Shown in pieces: positions 8,775 through 17,424 of a DNA stretch of 64,000 bases. The stretch comes from CAYPCH01 sp964409165. Lineage in GTDB: Bacteria > Bacillota > Clostridia > Acetivibrionales > Acetivibrionaceae. A model generated the notes under the pieces. The model was not told the origin of the DNA and ran no database searches. It saw only the letters and a program-made list of their open reading frames with translations. Both the position numbers and the translations under genes were made by a program. The stretch covers positions 60,644-124,643 of the forward strand of contig CAYPCH010000001.1 of the NCBI GenBank assembly GCA_964409165.1. The letters are read 5' to 3'. The stretch's first letter is position 1, and every line of letters starts with the position of its first letter.

Positions 8775-11270
8775 TTATTCATATTTAAGAGATGCTGCAA
8801 GGTCAATCTTTGAGGATTTCATTGCAGGACCCATAGATGTTGCAATCATTACAAAAGAACCTGCCAGAACATATGTTATAAAAGATGACACAGGATATGC
8901 TACCTCCATGTCCTCACTTATGCCTATCATTACTGTTATCATAATGATACTTCCCATAACTCCAAGAATACCTCCAATGATTCCACCGGTAAGTGCTTCA
9001 ATCAAAATCATTGTAAGTATCTGCTTTCTGCTCATTCCTACCGACCTGAAAATAGCGATTGAATGTTTACGTTCTATAAAACTGATAATAAGGTTATTAA
9101 TAACTCCAAAAACTCCAATAATCAATGCTAGTATGGAAAAAATCTGCATAAACATAACCACTTGTTGATTTCCGGTTATATTCTCCTCAATTATCTTATC
9201 TCTGCTTCTTATATAGGGGCTGTACCTACGAAAGCTATTCTTTAAGTTTTCTGCTACTATTTCCTGATCAACTGACCCCTGAATAAAATAATGGTCAGCG
9301 TACTTATCCTGCATATCATTAATCAGAAAACGTTCAGCAGCAAGAGCCCACTGCTTTGAACCCAGTATCTCATTAAAGAATCCAATGACCTTGTATGATT
9401 TAATTCCACTATTCATCTTCATCTGAATAACATCTCCATTTTCAAGACCCAGTTTTTCTTTTAATGCCGAAGTAACAATTATATTTCTCTCATTATTCAG
9501 CTTAATCAGCACTTCTGACACATTCTGTCCGTCCTCCATTTTTATATCCCAGAATCTTTCAAAATTATTAATATCAGTACTCTTTATACTAACTTTCTCA
9601 TCCTTCCCTTTTATTTCTATGCCATAATAGGAGTAATCCGGATAAACATAAGCAACTCCAGAAATATTTCTGATAATACGTTCTGTGTTCAAGCTGTTAG
9701 TATATAAATACATCTCGACATCAAAATTACTGTTTTTGTACATATCCATGACACTTAAAACACTGTTATAGCCTACTGTGTTAATAAAGAGGAGACTTGA
9801 AATTCCAATAGCCAGCATAGATATGTTGTTTAATATGCTTTTATTTTCCCTCAGATTTTTTGCGGCCAGCATTCCAATATTACCGAAAATAAATACATAT
9901 AGCCTTTCGAAAGCTTTAGCAAATAAAGCTGTAAAATAAGGTACCAATACAATAATTGCTACAAGGGAGAGTATCATTCCTCCTCCGCCAAACAGAGGTC
10001 TCAAATCATCATCCTTTTGAAAAATTGTAGTAAGGGATAAGCCCATTAATATTATTCCAATGATAAGCCTTATATTTTTATACTTGACCGGCTTTGAAAT
10101 TGTATTGAGTATTACATCTTTAACAGGTATTCTTGAGACTTTTGTAATGGGAACAATAGAACTAACAAAACACAATACAACCGCTAACAAGAGTGCAGTT
10201 ATCATACCTTGCAAAGAAAAATTTACAGCCATATCGAAACTTGCTTCATTCCATGAATTAAGCAAGTTTGAAAATATGTAAGCAAAACCATACAACATCC
10301 CTACACCGGACAATACCCCTGCAATTCCTCCAATTATTCCATACAAGAAGCTTTCGCCCAGCAGTATAAAATCCGTCATTTTTCTTGTAGCTCCAATACT
10401 CCTGAAAGTACCGATAGCTGGAAGCCTCTCTATTGTAATAACCTTAAAAGAAGAATATATAATAAAGATACTCATAAAGAAAACTATGCTTGACAAGGCA
10501 AGAAACACTAAACTTATCATTGACATCTCACTTTCAATTTCACTAAGTGGAATTGCTTCTAAAAATATATAGTTTTTATATTCCTTTGAAAGTTGCTCTA
10601 TTGTTTCCTGAACACCATATCCTTGCTTAAGTTTTACATATGCAACTGTAACCTTACCCATAGAATTACTCATAGCCGCGATATAATTTACCGGAACAAC
10701 CGCCTGAATCTGAGCTCCCATACGGGTAAAGGGGCCGCTTGCAGTAGCAATTCCACAGATAGAAAATTTCTTTTTATTGCCTTGCAAACTCAATTCCATC
10801 CAGTCTCCCGTTTTTAGTCCATAGCTTTTTGCTGTCATATCATCAATAATGATTTTATTCCCTTCAAATGGATATATGTCCTTTTCCTCCACTAATTTGA
10901 ATGGATTCATCTTTTCAAGCTCATCTATACTCACTCCATGAATGGATACCTCTACTTCTTCCTGTTTGCCCGTTATGTATATTCCCACTGCATCTATCTG
11001 ACCAGCAATATATTCGAACATTTCCTTATGCTTTTTAAAGGTTTGAGTATATAAAAAAGGTGTAGCCGATTTATTATTCCTCATAATAATAATATCAGAG
11101 CTTCCACAGTATCCGCGTATTGTATTGGTAATCATATCTGTAAGGCTACCGGATATAGCCATAGATGCAAAAAACACTCCTGTTGACAGGACTATTGAAA
11201 GAATTATCAGGAAAGTTCTCAACTTTTTTTCCCATATGCTTTTTAATAAGTATCTGAATATGATTCTCAT
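8775..11270 (-). CDS. Large FtsX/MacB-type ABC transporter permease
   Basis: 831 residues with a start-proximal membrane segment (about 17-40), an extracellular MacB-type region (about 45-245), and two FtsX membrane blocks, one at about 255-390 and one at the C-terminus (about 715-825, with ERKHSIAIFRSVGMSRKQ). Further membrane segments lie between. This duplicated layout suits lipid, lipoprotein or peptide export or mechanotransmission. The partner ATPase is normally next door, but none is seen here. GGAG lies eight bases before the ATG. The only upstream sequence is a 12-bp tandem repeat. Confidence 0.85.
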   Translation of the reverse strand: MRIIFRYLLKSIWEKKLRTFLIILSIVLSTGVFFASMAISGSLTDMITNTIRGYCGSSDIIIMRNNKSATPFLYTQTFKKHKEMFEYIAGQIDAVGIYITGKQEEVEVSIHGVSIDELEKMNPFKLVEEKDIYPFEGNKIIIDDMTAKSYGLKTGDWMELSLQGNKKKFSICGIATASGPFTRMGAQIQAVVPVNYIAAMSNSMGKVTVAYVKLKQGYGVQETIEQLSKEYKNYIFLEAIPLSEIESEMSMISLVFLALSSIVFFMSIFIIYSSFKVITIERLPAIGTFRSIGATRKMTDFILLGESFLYGIIGGIAGVLSGVGMLYGFAYIFSNLLNSWNEASFDMAVNFSLQGMITALLLAVVLCFVSSIVPITKVSRIPVKDVILNTISKPVKYKNIRLIIGIILMGLSLTTIFQKDDDLRPLFGGGGMILSLVAIIVLVPYFTALFAKAFERLYVFIFGNIGMLAAKNLRENKSILNNISMLAIGISSLLFINTVGYNSVLSVMDMYKNSNFDVEMYLYTNSLNTERIIRNISGVAYVYPDYSYYGIEIKGKDEKVSIKSTDINNFERFWDIKMEDGQNVSEVLIKLNNERNIIVTSALKEKLGLENGDVIQMKMNSGIKSYKVIGFFNEILGSKQWALAAERFLINDMQDKYADHYFIQGSVDQEIVAENLKNSFRRYSPYIRSRDKIIEENITGNQQVVMFMQIFSILALIIGVFGVINNLIISFIERKHSIAIFRSVGMSRKQILTMILIEALTGGIIGGILGVMGSIIMITVMIGISEDMEVAYPVSSFITYVLAGSFVMIATSMGPAMKSSKIDLAASLKYE

Positions 11271-11296
11271 TAAATTATCTCCGTATTAATTGTTCT

Positions 11297-11362
11297 TTTG
11301 CAACATTCGTATCATTTTTTGTATCATTCTTTGTATCATTCTTTGTATCATTTTCTGTCTCA
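11297..11362. repeat. 12-bp tandem repeat upstream of the permease gene
   Basis: Four near-identical 12-mers (TTTGTATCATTC and variants) end about 25 bases before the permease start. On the minus strand one frame reads NDTK repeats and ends KEQLIRR-stop, six bases before the permease ATG, but an in-frame TAG lies just upstream. Confidence 0.7.
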
Positions 11363-11506
11363 CTCTATATATAACGAAAAAAGCATTAAAAGTTTGAAAT
11401 ATTTATAAACAAATTGACAAAACAATCAATATGTCAACATAGTGGTTTGATATTAGTTTATCACGCTTCAATATACTTGGCTATTTATTAATTAAAAAAG
11501 AAAAAA

Positions 11507-11526
11507 TGAGAGGGCTTGCCCTCTCA
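11507..11526 (-). terminator. Terminator of the 48-residue membrane protein gene
   Basis: TGAGAGGGC pairs with GCCCTCTCA around two bases; on the minus strand the hairpin is followed by TTTTTTCTTTTTT. Confidence 0.8.
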
Positions 11527-11531
11527 CATAT

Positions 11532-11678
11532 CTATATCTGCTTTGATTTTTTCTTATTATCATCTTTGCTATCTTCTTGCATTTTATAACTGACTTTTTC
11601 TGCATAACGGGCAATAAATATTCCGCCTATAATAAAAATAGTAGCAACAACTACAATAGTTATAGACATTGCATCCAT
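11532..11678 (-). CDS. 48-residue single-pass membrane protein
   Basis: The frame begins MDAMSITIVVVATIFIIGG, giving one membrane span (about 4-23), then a charged tail EKVSYKMQEDSKDDNKKKSK. GGAGGT lies eight bases before the ATG and a strong terminator follows the stop, both good signs of a real gene. No family recognised. It follows a 126-residue gene by 26 bases. A 9-bp hairpin (CTTTATCTG/CAGATAAAG) overlaps the upstream stop codon and abuts this gene's ribosome site, suggesting translational coupling. Confidence 0.7.
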   Translation of the reverse strand: MDAMSITIVVVATIFIIGGIFIARYAEKVSYKMQEDSKDDNKKKSKQI

Positions 11679-11704
11679 CTGTTCTCACCTCCTTTATCTG
11701 TTAA

Positions 11705-12085
11705 TCAGATAAAGAGGCTGTCCCGTTTATACTTACTTCCGTGAAAATAATGGGGAATTGTCTGCTTAATTTCCTTTCTGTAATCTATCGGTAATCGAAC
11801 ACCGGAAACAGTTGATTCAACTACATAAGTATTGTATACATTTTCAATAAAATCAATATAAAACTCAGAATATGTTGATTGGCTGGAAAACTCTCTGCTT
11901 TCTTTTGTAATTAAAGCAGAATCCATTTGAACATCATTCTTTAAAAAAATGACAACAACGGGATTCTCTTTATGGCTGATCAAGCACTCATTGTTATTCC
12001 CGTTATCACCCGGTAACAACTGAAACAACAAAAACAGTAATATAATTATATGCAATTGTTTTCTCAGCACATGCCTTAACAACAT
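11705..12085 (-). CDS. Hypothetical secreted or lipid-anchored protein, 126 residues
   Basis: Not recognised. The N-terminus is a basic stretch followed by a hydrophobic segment (IIILLFLLFQLL, about residues 13-24), typical of a signal or anchor. The remainder is soluble and mixed in character. The start has AGGTAAT upstream. It is followed by the 48-residue membrane protein, and the two probably form a small operon. The region has no family motif, so function is open. Confidence 0.55.
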   Translation of the reverse strand: MLLRHVLRKQLHIIILLFLLFQLLPGDNGNNNECLISHKENPVVVIFLKNDVQMDSALITKESREFSSQSTYSEFYIDFIENVYNTYVVESTVSGVRLPIDYRKEIKQTIPHYFHGSKYKRDSLFI

Positions 12086-12198
12086 TTTATTACCTCATAA
12101 AAACTCATGTTAATAGCTTCAAAACAATTATATACTCATACTTACATAAAAATCAACTTCAATATTTATTTTCAACCTATAGATTATGAGGCTTTTAC

Positions 12199-13692
12199 CT
12201 AATAATCATTTTCCTTAAGGATAACATCATGTGCTCCGCCTTCAATAATACTTGTTGAAGATACTGCCGTTATCCTTGCTGTTTCTTTTAACTCCTTCAA
12301 TGAGCTTGCGCCACAGCTTGACATTGTAGATTTTATTTTACTCACAGTAACATCAAGATTGTCTTTTAACTTACCTGCATAAGGAACATAGCTGTCTACA
12401 CCTTCTTCAAACTTCATATTCTGACTTTCTCCCATGTCGTATCTCTGCCAGTTTCTTGCCCTGTTTGAGCCTTCTCCCCAATACTCCTTCACATAGCTGT
12501 TACCACGTTTAACTTTTTTTGTCGGGCTTTCGTCAAATCTTGCAAAGTATCTGCCCATCATGACAAAATCTGCCCCCATAGCCAAAGCAAGTACTATGTG
12601 GTAATCATGAACAATTCCTCCGTCAGAGCATATAGGGATATATATTCCTGTCTTATTAAAGTATTCATCTCTTGCCTTTGCTACTTCAATAACTGCTGTT
12701 GCCTGACCTCTTCCTATTCCTTTCTGCTCCCTTGTTATGCAAATCGAACCGCCGCCAATTCCGACCTTAACAAAGTCCGCGCCCGCTTCTGCAAGATACA
12801 GGAAGCCTTCTTTGTCAACAACATTTCCTCCTCCAATTTTCACATTATTGTAATTTCCCTTGACATATTCCAAAGCATTTTTCTGCCATACTGTAAAACC
12901 ATCGGAAGAATCTATACAAAGGACGTCCACCCCCGCATCTATAAGCACCGGCACCCTCTCTTCAAAATCTCTGGTATTTATTCCGGCTCCTACAACAAGA
13001 CGTTTGTTATTATCGAGCAGTTCATAGGGGTTCTCTTTATGGTCGTCATAGTCTTTTCTAAAAACAAAATATTGAAGCCTTTGGTTATCATCTATGATAG
13101 GAAGGCAGTTAAGTTTATGCTCCCATATTATATCATTTGCCTCACTTAAGCTGATACCAAGTTTACCTACAATAAGCTTGGAAAATTCGGTCATAAACTC
13201 AGATACCTTCTTATCCTGCGAATCCCGGCTTACTCTATAATCCCTGCTGGTAACAATACCAAGTAGTTTCCCGTTGGAAGTTCCGTCATCCGTTATTGCC
13301 ATAGTGGAGTGCCCTATTCGCATCTTAGACTCCAATACATCCTTAAGGGTGTTATTAACTGTAAGATTGGAATCACTTACTACAAAGCCTGATTTATTTT
13401 TCTTGACCTTTTTAACCATCTCCACTTGTTTTTCAACAGACTGGGAACCATATATGAATGTTAAACCTCCACACCTTGCCAAAGCAATAGCAAGCGTATC
13501 ATTGGAAACCGACTGCATGATTGCTGAAGATATAGGTATGTTCATCTTCAACTCCGGCTCCTCACCTGATTTGAACTTAACAATTGGTGTACTAATGTTG
13601 ATCTTGTCGGGTATGCATTTTTCAGTAGTAAGATTTGGTACTAATAAATATTCACTGAATGTTCTCGATACTTCATTATAAATATATGCCAT
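12199..13692 (-). CDS. guaB: IMP dehydrogenase (divergent type)
   Basis: Oxidises IMP to XMP with NAD, the committed step to GMP. The TIM barrel is interrupted by a CBS-pair region (about residues 104-215). The catalytic loop [20 protein letters not shown] carries Cys318, and CSDGGI and [17 protein letters not shown] follow. The usual GPGS is GGGS here, and the C-terminus differs from the common bacterial enzyme, so it belongs to a divergent clostridial subgroup. GGAGGT precedes the ATG by seven bases. It is monocistronic with its own promoter (13721-13750). Confidence 0.88.
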   Translation of the reverse strand: MAYIYNEVSRTFSEYLLVPNLTTEKCIPDKINISTPIVKFKSGEEPELKMNIPISSAIMQSVSNDTLAIALARCGGLTFIYGSQSVEKQVEMVKKVKKNKSGFVVSDSNLTVNNTLKDVLESKMRIGHSTMAITDDGTSNGKLLGIVTSRDYRVSRDSQDKKVSEFMTEFSKLIVGKLGISLSEANDIIWEHKLNCLPIIDDNQRLQYFVFRKDYDDHKENPYELLDNNKRLVVGAGINTRDFEERVPVLIDAGVDVLCIDSSDGFTVWQKNALEYVKGNYNNVKIGGGNVVDKEGFLYLAEAGADFVKVGIGGGSICITREQKGIGRGQATAVIEVAKARDEYFNKTGIYIPICSDGGIVHDYHIVLALAMGADFVMMGRYFARFDESPTKKVKRGNSYVKEYWGEGSNRARNWQRYDMGESQNMKFEEGVDSYVPYAGKLKDNLDVTVSKIKSTMSSCGASSLKELKETARITAVSSTSIIEGGAHDVILKENDY

Positions 13693-13720
13693 CTTTCATT
13701 ACCTCCATTTGATTTATACG

Positions 13721-13750
13721 ATTTTACATTACTTCTTGCCTCTTTGTCAA
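13721..13750 (-). promoter_or_regulatory. guaB promoter
   Basis: On the minus strand TTGACA, 18 bases, TAAAAT, about 30 bases before the start codon. Confidence 0.65.
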
Positions 13751-13808
13751 TACACACATTCAAATTAAAAATTATGCGCATTCAGGAGAGTTCCTTACCT
13801 ATAAAAGA

Positions 13809-13842
13809 ATGTGAGTGCAAAATAATTTACACCCACACTTCT
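13809..13842 (-). terminator. Terminator of the VWA-protein operon
   Basis: On the minus strand GTGTGGGTG pairs (with G-T pairs) with CACTCACAT and is followed by TCTTTTATAG, shortly after the stop of the VWA gene. Confidence 0.6.
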
Positions 13843-13858
13843 CAAGTATTAACAATAA

Positions 13859-15556
13859 TTACATTTGTGCATTAAACAAGCTTCCAAGCTTATATACTAC
13901 ATCCTCCGAATCAGCATTGATGCTTGCCGCTTCATTAATTTCTGCCAAGCTTTCAAGAGCCTTAATATTTGCGTTATATCCAATGGTGTATATGGGTATT
14001 TTGAAAGCCTGCATCATACTTCGCACATCGTTTAAGTTGTTACCATAATTTGTTTCCCCGTCACTTAAGACAAAAAGCATTAGCTTGGCATTCGGTTTAT
14101 TTGCTTTCTCTTCTAAAAGCATCTTTGAGGCTACAATAATAGCATCAAACATTGCAGTACTGCCGTTTGCTATTAAATCCTCTACAGCTCCTGTAAACAT
14201 TGCCCTCTGATTTATGTCAAATTTGGCTATGGGAAGGTTGATATTTACATCGGTAGAGAATGATACAAGTCCTATTGAAGTATCATTCCTGATATATTGC
14301 GACCCTTTTATAAGAGATTCTTTTAATTTATTGAGCGGAACCCCATCCATACTTCCAGATACATCAGCTACAAAAACTGCAACAATCTCACTATTAGCAT
14401 CTTTCTTTTCCTTCCAGAGTTTCTGTGCTTGAGCTATCGCTTCGCCCTCAACATCTGCCACTTCCGGTGAATAATCGTTAAACTCATTAAACCCGTATTC
14501 GGAAGCAAGTTTTTGAGATTCAGAAGATTTGCAAAATTCAATAAATTTGTTCAGTATTTCCATCTTTTCATTGGATAAATCTCCTATGGCATACACTGGA
14601 CTATCATGTCTTACACCAAAGGGAGTGAATACATAATCATTTTTTAAATCAGGAGTATTGGCAAAAGTCTGGTATTCAAGTATGAATCCGTCAAGTACGC
14701 CTGATTTTGCCGATTCACGCATTTGTAAAGTAGTATAAGATACAAAAGGTATATTCGTCTGGAACTTTTCAAAGCCCTGAACAGCTTTTACGCTTAGCAT
14801 GTCACTACTATCAAACGTGCTTAAAGCCGTGACTAGAAAGTTTAAACCCGTTGAACTTGCAAAAGGATTAGTATAACCCATAGCAATCTCATTTGTAGCA
14901 ACAGCCTCAGTAATTGTTTTTAAGTTAATTGCTCCATACTTTTGAATAAGCTGATTGTACTTATCTTTTGACAGCAAAATTCCCGCTATATTGCCGGCAA
15001 TCTTATTATCAACCAGTTTTACATTCACGCCTTTAGCCTTCATCATCTCTCCCCAAAGCTCATTTGAAGGAGTAAAAGCATCGGGAAGATATTTGCCTGA
15101 AACAATATAATCCATTCCCTGACCAGACGCTATCCCTCTTATTCTGACGGAAACATTTGCTCCGTTCACTACTATACCAGCTCTATTAAACGCTTTAGCG
15201 GTCTCAACCAACCATCCATCTTTTTTTTCCCCCGCTTTTTCAGTAGATGAGAATATTTCAATAAAACTGTTTGTAGTTTTCTCAACCTGAGGCGGATATT
15301 TTGATATTTCCGGCAGAGAATCCTTGACATTCTCTGGCTCAATATTAATCTGCGCTTTTCTTGCCAGAATATTATTTACCGTTATGTCGCTGTATAGTTT
15401 ATTCAAAGATTCTGTTGCATTTTCAATTGATACAACCTTCTTGCTTTTTCCCCTATTTTTTGTTAGCGATATACCTCCATAAATCAGAGCAAACACTAAT
15501 ACGGATATTCCTACCAAAGTTGCCAGCGTCTTAAAAGTCTTATCTTTTTGCCTCAT
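13859..15556 (-). CDS. Membrane-anchored solute-binding plus von Willebrand A protein
   Basis: 565 residues. One N-terminal membrane anchor (TLATLVGISVLVFALIYGG) is followed by an extracellular region resembling the type 2 solute-binding fold (about 60-370) and a C-terminal VWA domain from about 385. The VWA domain has an intact MIDAS: DVSGSMDG, a central NGST and a late LSDGE. The ATG with AAGGAAGG upstream is preferred to a TTG seven codons earlier. It is the second gene after a two-span coiled-coil membrane protein. A role in wall or metal-dependent adhesion is possible but not shown. Confidence 0.8.
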   Translation of the reverse strand: MRQKDKTFKTLATLVGISVLVFALIYGGISLTKNRGKSKKVVSIENATESLNKLYSDITVNNILARKAQINIEPENVKDSLPEISKYPPQVEKTTNSFIEIFSSTEKAGEKKDGWLVETAKAFNRAGIVVNGANVSVRIRGIASGQGMDYIVSGKYLPDAFTPSNELWGEMMKAKGVNVKLVDNKIAGNIAGILLSKDKYNQLIQKYGAINLKTITEAVATNEIAMGYTNPFASSTGLNFLVTALSTFDSSDMLSVKAVQGFEKFQTNIPFVSYTTLQMRESAKSGVLDGFILEYQTFANTPDLKNDYVFTPFGVRHDSPVYAIGDLSNEKMEILNKFIEFCKSSESQKLASEYGFNEFNDYSPEVADVEGEAIAQAQKLWKEKKDANSEIVAVFVADVSGSMDGVPLNKLKESLIKGSQYIRNDTSIGLVSFSTDVNINLPIAKFDINQRAMFTGAVEDLIANGSTAMFDAIIVASKMLLEEKANKPNAKLMLFVLSDGETNYGNNLNDVRSMMQAFKIPIYTIGYNANIKALESLAEINEAASINADSEDVVYKLGSLFNAQM

Positions 15557-15603
15557 AAAACCATACCTTCCTTTCAAATTGTAAAGTATATATAATTTAA
15601 ATT

Positions 15604-16347
15604 TTAATTGTAGTACTTTATTTTATTTATTAATTCGTCTAACTGCTTGATTTCAGTCATGTTATCAATTTCTCCTTCTGCAAGGCTATCAAGTTTGGTT
15701 ATTTCAAGTAATAGCGCATCTAGTCTAAGTATTATTTCTTCATTGTCCTCTATAGAGTTTTTGACAAAAGAGATATATTCGTTGTAAATACTCTTTTTTG
15801 TGGCAATAAATTTTTCCGAGTATCTTAGTTCTCCAGTGATTTTAATCCTATTATATTCCTCTTCGTCAAAAGTGTTTATCTTGTTCAAAATGCTTTTAAC
15901 ATTGGTATAAAAAACATATTCAACATCAAAAAGGATATTACTAAACCTTTCGAAATTCTTGTCAATAATATTATATTTCTGAAGGAGAATATCCTTTATC
16001 TTTTCTTTTTTCTTTCCAAGTATTTCGACCTGTTCTAAAATGACAGATATATCACTGTCAAAAGTTCTTTTGCCGTAAGAACGTTTAAGCATCAGTATGC
16101 AATCTTCCTTGTTTTTTATATCCCTTATCTGAATTGTAGATGTCTTGCCTTTTTGGGAAATTAATTTGTAATTACCGTAAAGAAACACAGCAAAACTCAT
16201 AAATATAGCTGTTCCGCCTATTGCAGTGCTTAATGCATTTTGTCCTCCCATACGGATATTCATAAACCCGGGCGAAAACAGTGTAACATTAAGTAACACA
16301 ATCCCAACATTTAAGGCAGCAAGTTTTAAAATTTTACTTTTAGTCAA
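15604..16347 (-). CDS. Two-span membrane protein with cytoplasmic helical domain
   Basis: 247 residues; not recognised. Two membrane segments lie at about residues 8-30 and 38-60 and are followed by a long charged, helix-rich region with coiled-coil character (EKIKDILLQKYNIIDKNFER, ELINKIKYYN). The start codon is TTG, six bases after GGAG. It is 47 bases upstream of the VWA protein on the same strand, so the two likely form a unit and may work together at the membrane. Confidence 0.65.
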   Translation of the reverse strand: MTKSKILKLAALNVGIVLLNVTLFSPGFMNIRMGGQNALSTAIGGTAIFMSFAVFLYGNYKLISQKGKTSTIQIRDIKNKEDCILMLKRSYGKRTFDSDISVILEQVEILGKKKEKIKDILLQKYNIIDKNFERFSNILFDVEYVFYTNVKSILNKINTFDEEEYNRIKITGELRYSEKFIATKKSIYNEYISFVKNSIEDNEEIILRLDALLLEITKLDSLAEGEIDNMTEIKQLDELINKIKYYN

Positions 16348-16429
16348 AATGCTCCACTCTCCTATATTAAATGCGATATGTTTATTTATCGGCTTCCATT
16401 ACTCAATTTTTTTATACTTGAACACTAAA

Positions 16430-16456
16430 TGTAGAATCATTTTCGTGATTAATATA
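16430..16456 (-). repeat. Fragment of dispersed repeat family 3
   Basis: TGTAGAATCATTTTCGTGAT and the following TAATATA match the core of the 101-bp repeat in reverse. Upstream, ATTAAATGCGATATG (16366-16380) may be the remains of its other half. Confidence 0.6.
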
Positions 16457-16644
16457 AAATAAGTATAACACTAAAAGTATAAATTGTTAATAAAAAATAT
16501 CATGTATATTCTATAGTTATATTAATCACAAATTTACAGACTTCACCCGGACAATTATTTGTTTTTCATTAAGCACTTTTAGGGTATAATTAACAAAGGA
16601 ATAATATTTATAAGATCAACTCAATATAAATGGAGGTTTTTGAA

Positions 16645-17289
16645 TTGTCAAAAAAGACAGCAATTTTATCCTTTGGAGAAGAACTGGCAAATACAGTAAC
16701 ACATGGAGTGGCATCCCTAATGGTACTGTTCTCAATCCCGTATGTTACTATTATTGCCTACGAAAATGGTACAAAGTATGATGTGCTGGGCATATCTATT
16801 TTTTGCATATCAATTTTCCTTATGTTCCTGATGTCAACCATATACCACTCAATGGAACATGATACAACCCATAAAAGTGTTATGAAAATACTGGATCACA
16901 TATTTATATATGTAGCTATAGCTGGAACTTATACCCCTATTGCCATTTCCGTATTAGGAGGATGGCAGGCTGTCCTTATACTTACAATCCAATGGGTGAT
17001 GGTGCTTTTCGGCATACTATACAAATCAATAGTCCGCCGTTCAATGCCTAAAGTATCCCTTGTCATATATCTTGTTATGGGATGGACTCTTATAATTTTT
17101 ATGCCTTTATTTATAAACAGAGCCAATCCTCTATTGTTCTGGCTCATATTAGGTGGAGGAGTCTTTTACTCAGTTGGAGCCGCCTTGTATGCACGAAAGG
17201 GCTTCAAGTACCATCATATGGTGTGGCATATACTTGTTTTTCTAGGCGCGCTTACTCATTTTATTGGAATATGCTTTTTTTTATATTGA
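16645..17289 (+). CDS. Hemolysin III / YqfA-type membrane protein (PAQR-like)
   Basis: 214 residues with seven predicted membrane spans. It shows family signatures: EELANTVTHGVAS near the N-terminus, STIYHSMEH, LDHIFIYVAIAGTYTP, and the C-terminal HHMVWHILVFLGALTHFIG; the Ser, Asp and His residues are the likely zinc-site set of the PAQR superfamily. The in-frame ATG at 16630 contains the GGAGG itself, so the TTG eight bases downstream of that site is the better start. Despite the name, a hemolytic role is not established for most members. Confidence 0.88.
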   Translation: MSKKTAILSFGEELANTVTHGVASLMVLFSIPYVTIIAYENGTKYDVLGISIFCISIFLMFLMSTIYHSMEHDTTHKSVMKILDHIFIYVAIAGTYTPIAISVLGGWQAVLILTIQWVMVLFGILYKSIVRRSMPKVSLVIYLVMGWTLIIFMPLFINRANPLLFWLILGGGVFYSVGAALYARKGFKYHHMVWHILVFLGALTHFIGICFFLY

Positions 17290-17350
17290 AAAGAGCCTTA
17301 TAACTAATTTTTTGTTTTTTTAGTTTGTTGATGTACAAAGACTACAAAAA

Positions 17351-17390
17351 ACAGATATAGTGCAGGCAAAATCTGCACTATATCTGTTTA
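17351..17390. terminator. Bidirectional terminator between hemolysin-III gene and serpin gene
   Basis: ACAGATATAGTGCAG pairs perfectly with CTGCACTATATCTGT over 15 bp around a seven-base loop, with A-rich and T-rich flanks, so it can serve both convergent genes. Confidence 0.85.
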
Positions 17391-17424
17391 ATCATAATAT
17401 AAAACAAGGAGTTAGAGGTCAAAT

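Noticed and set aside
11298..11362. Small frame of MIQR repeats from ATG codons in the 12-bp repeat
   Set aside because: About 21 codons with no ribosome site; it follows trivially from the tandem repeat.
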